Source of the DNA: Streptomyces sp. 7-21
GTDB lineage: Bacteria > Actinomycetota > Actinomycetes > Streptomycetales > Streptomycetaceae
Assembly (NCBI RefSeq): GCF_016741785.1
Contig: NZ_JAERRL010000014.1
Coordinates: 1-64,000, forward strand
Direction of reading: 5' to 3'
DNA length: 64,000 nucleotides
Of this stretch, positions 63,826 to 64,000 are shown piece after piece; the first letter of the stretch is position 1; each line of letters begins with the position of its first letter. The notes under the pieces were generated by a model, which saw only the letters and a program-made list of their open reading frames with translations, had not been told where the DNA came from and made no database searches. A program made the translations under genes and the position numbers.

Positions 63826-64000
63826 TCACTTCATCCGGGTCGCCCACTCGCGGATCTTCGCCACCCGCTGCCGCAGCTGCCCCGCCGTGGCCTGCGCGGT
63901 CGCCGGGCCGCCGCACACGCGGCGCAGCTCGGTGTGGATGACGCCGTGCGGCTTGCCCGACTGGTGCGCGTAGGCGCCGACCAGAGTGTGCAGCTCACGC
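63826..64000 (-). CDS. C-terminal end of an unidentified protein (partial)
   Basis: The last 58 codons of a leftward gene cut by the window edge. Reads RELHTLVGAYAHQSGKPHGV, IHTELRRVCGGPATAQATA and ends WATRMK. Coding bias is strong. Resembles the end of a helicase/nuclease-associated family but too little is visible to name it. Confidence 0.7.
   Translation of the reverse strand, partial: RELHTLVGAYAHQSGKPHGVIHTELRRVCGGPATAQATAGQLRQRVAKIREWATRMK

Overview
The window is from a high-GC actinomycete, almost certainly a Streptomyces. Codon third positions are strongly G/C, many starts are GTG, it encodes an SsgA-like sporulation protein, an SCO2400-type zinc-ribbon protein and a SigR-type sigma factor, and it carries CebR-type cellulose control. 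No ribosomal RNA genes are present. Two tRNAs (Lys-CTT and Leu-TAG) and one type I-E-like CRISPR array without cas genes were found.

Layout. 1-1779: 3' part of a SigR-like sigma factor gene (leftward, running off the window) with its own SigR-type promoter, then an SRAP/YedK DNA-protein crosslink protein. 1780-15612: a cellulose utilisation island. It holds a CebR-box promoter with no obvious gene, a zinc-ribbon membrane protein, divergent GH48 and GH6 exocellulases without cellulose-binding modules, a six-repeat CRISPR array, a DUF574-type methyltransferase, cebR, and cebE-cebF-cebG-bglC. Five CebR-like palindromes tie these genes together: extracellular cellulases release cellobiose, CebEFG imports it (the ATPase must be encoded elsewhere), BglC hydrolyses it, and CebR represses.

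15664-24700: housekeeping and conserved Streptomyces genes (spermidine-synthase-like protein, TPR regulator, histidine phosphatase, PAP2-type membrane enzyme, tRNA-Lys, CutA, an M6-like secreted protease, and a PAS-GGDEF-EAL c-di-GMP protein with a changed GGDEF motif). 24728-33787: a catabolic island with an EhuBCDA-type amino-acid/ectoine-class ABC transporter, two Asp/Glu-racemase-superfamily enzymes with different active sites, a D-2-hydroxyacid dehydrogenase, an amidase, a DUF3830 protein and an IclR regulator. The usual ectoine hydrolase genes are absent, so the substrate is open.

33883-43275: OsmC, a kinase-like gene with an apparent N-terminal frameshift, tRNA-Leu, a multiply frameshifted HNH-endonuclease pseudogene, a DUF445 protein, a bifunctional penicillin-binding protein, a GroES-like protein, DUF3618, Bcp, a NagD-like phosphatase and RdgB. 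43290-46409: a sugar ABC importer lacking its own ATPase. 46532-64000: RNase PH, an MBL hydrolase, RodA, the CysM-CysO-Mec cysteine synthesis set, an AGCS symporter, DUF2017-ClpS, the NAD salvage genes pncB and pncA, two RDD proteins, an SsgA-like protein, an S16 protease, a small secreted protein, an IclR regulator and the 3' end of an unidentified gene. All functional calls come from reading motifs and recalled family features; no searches were run.
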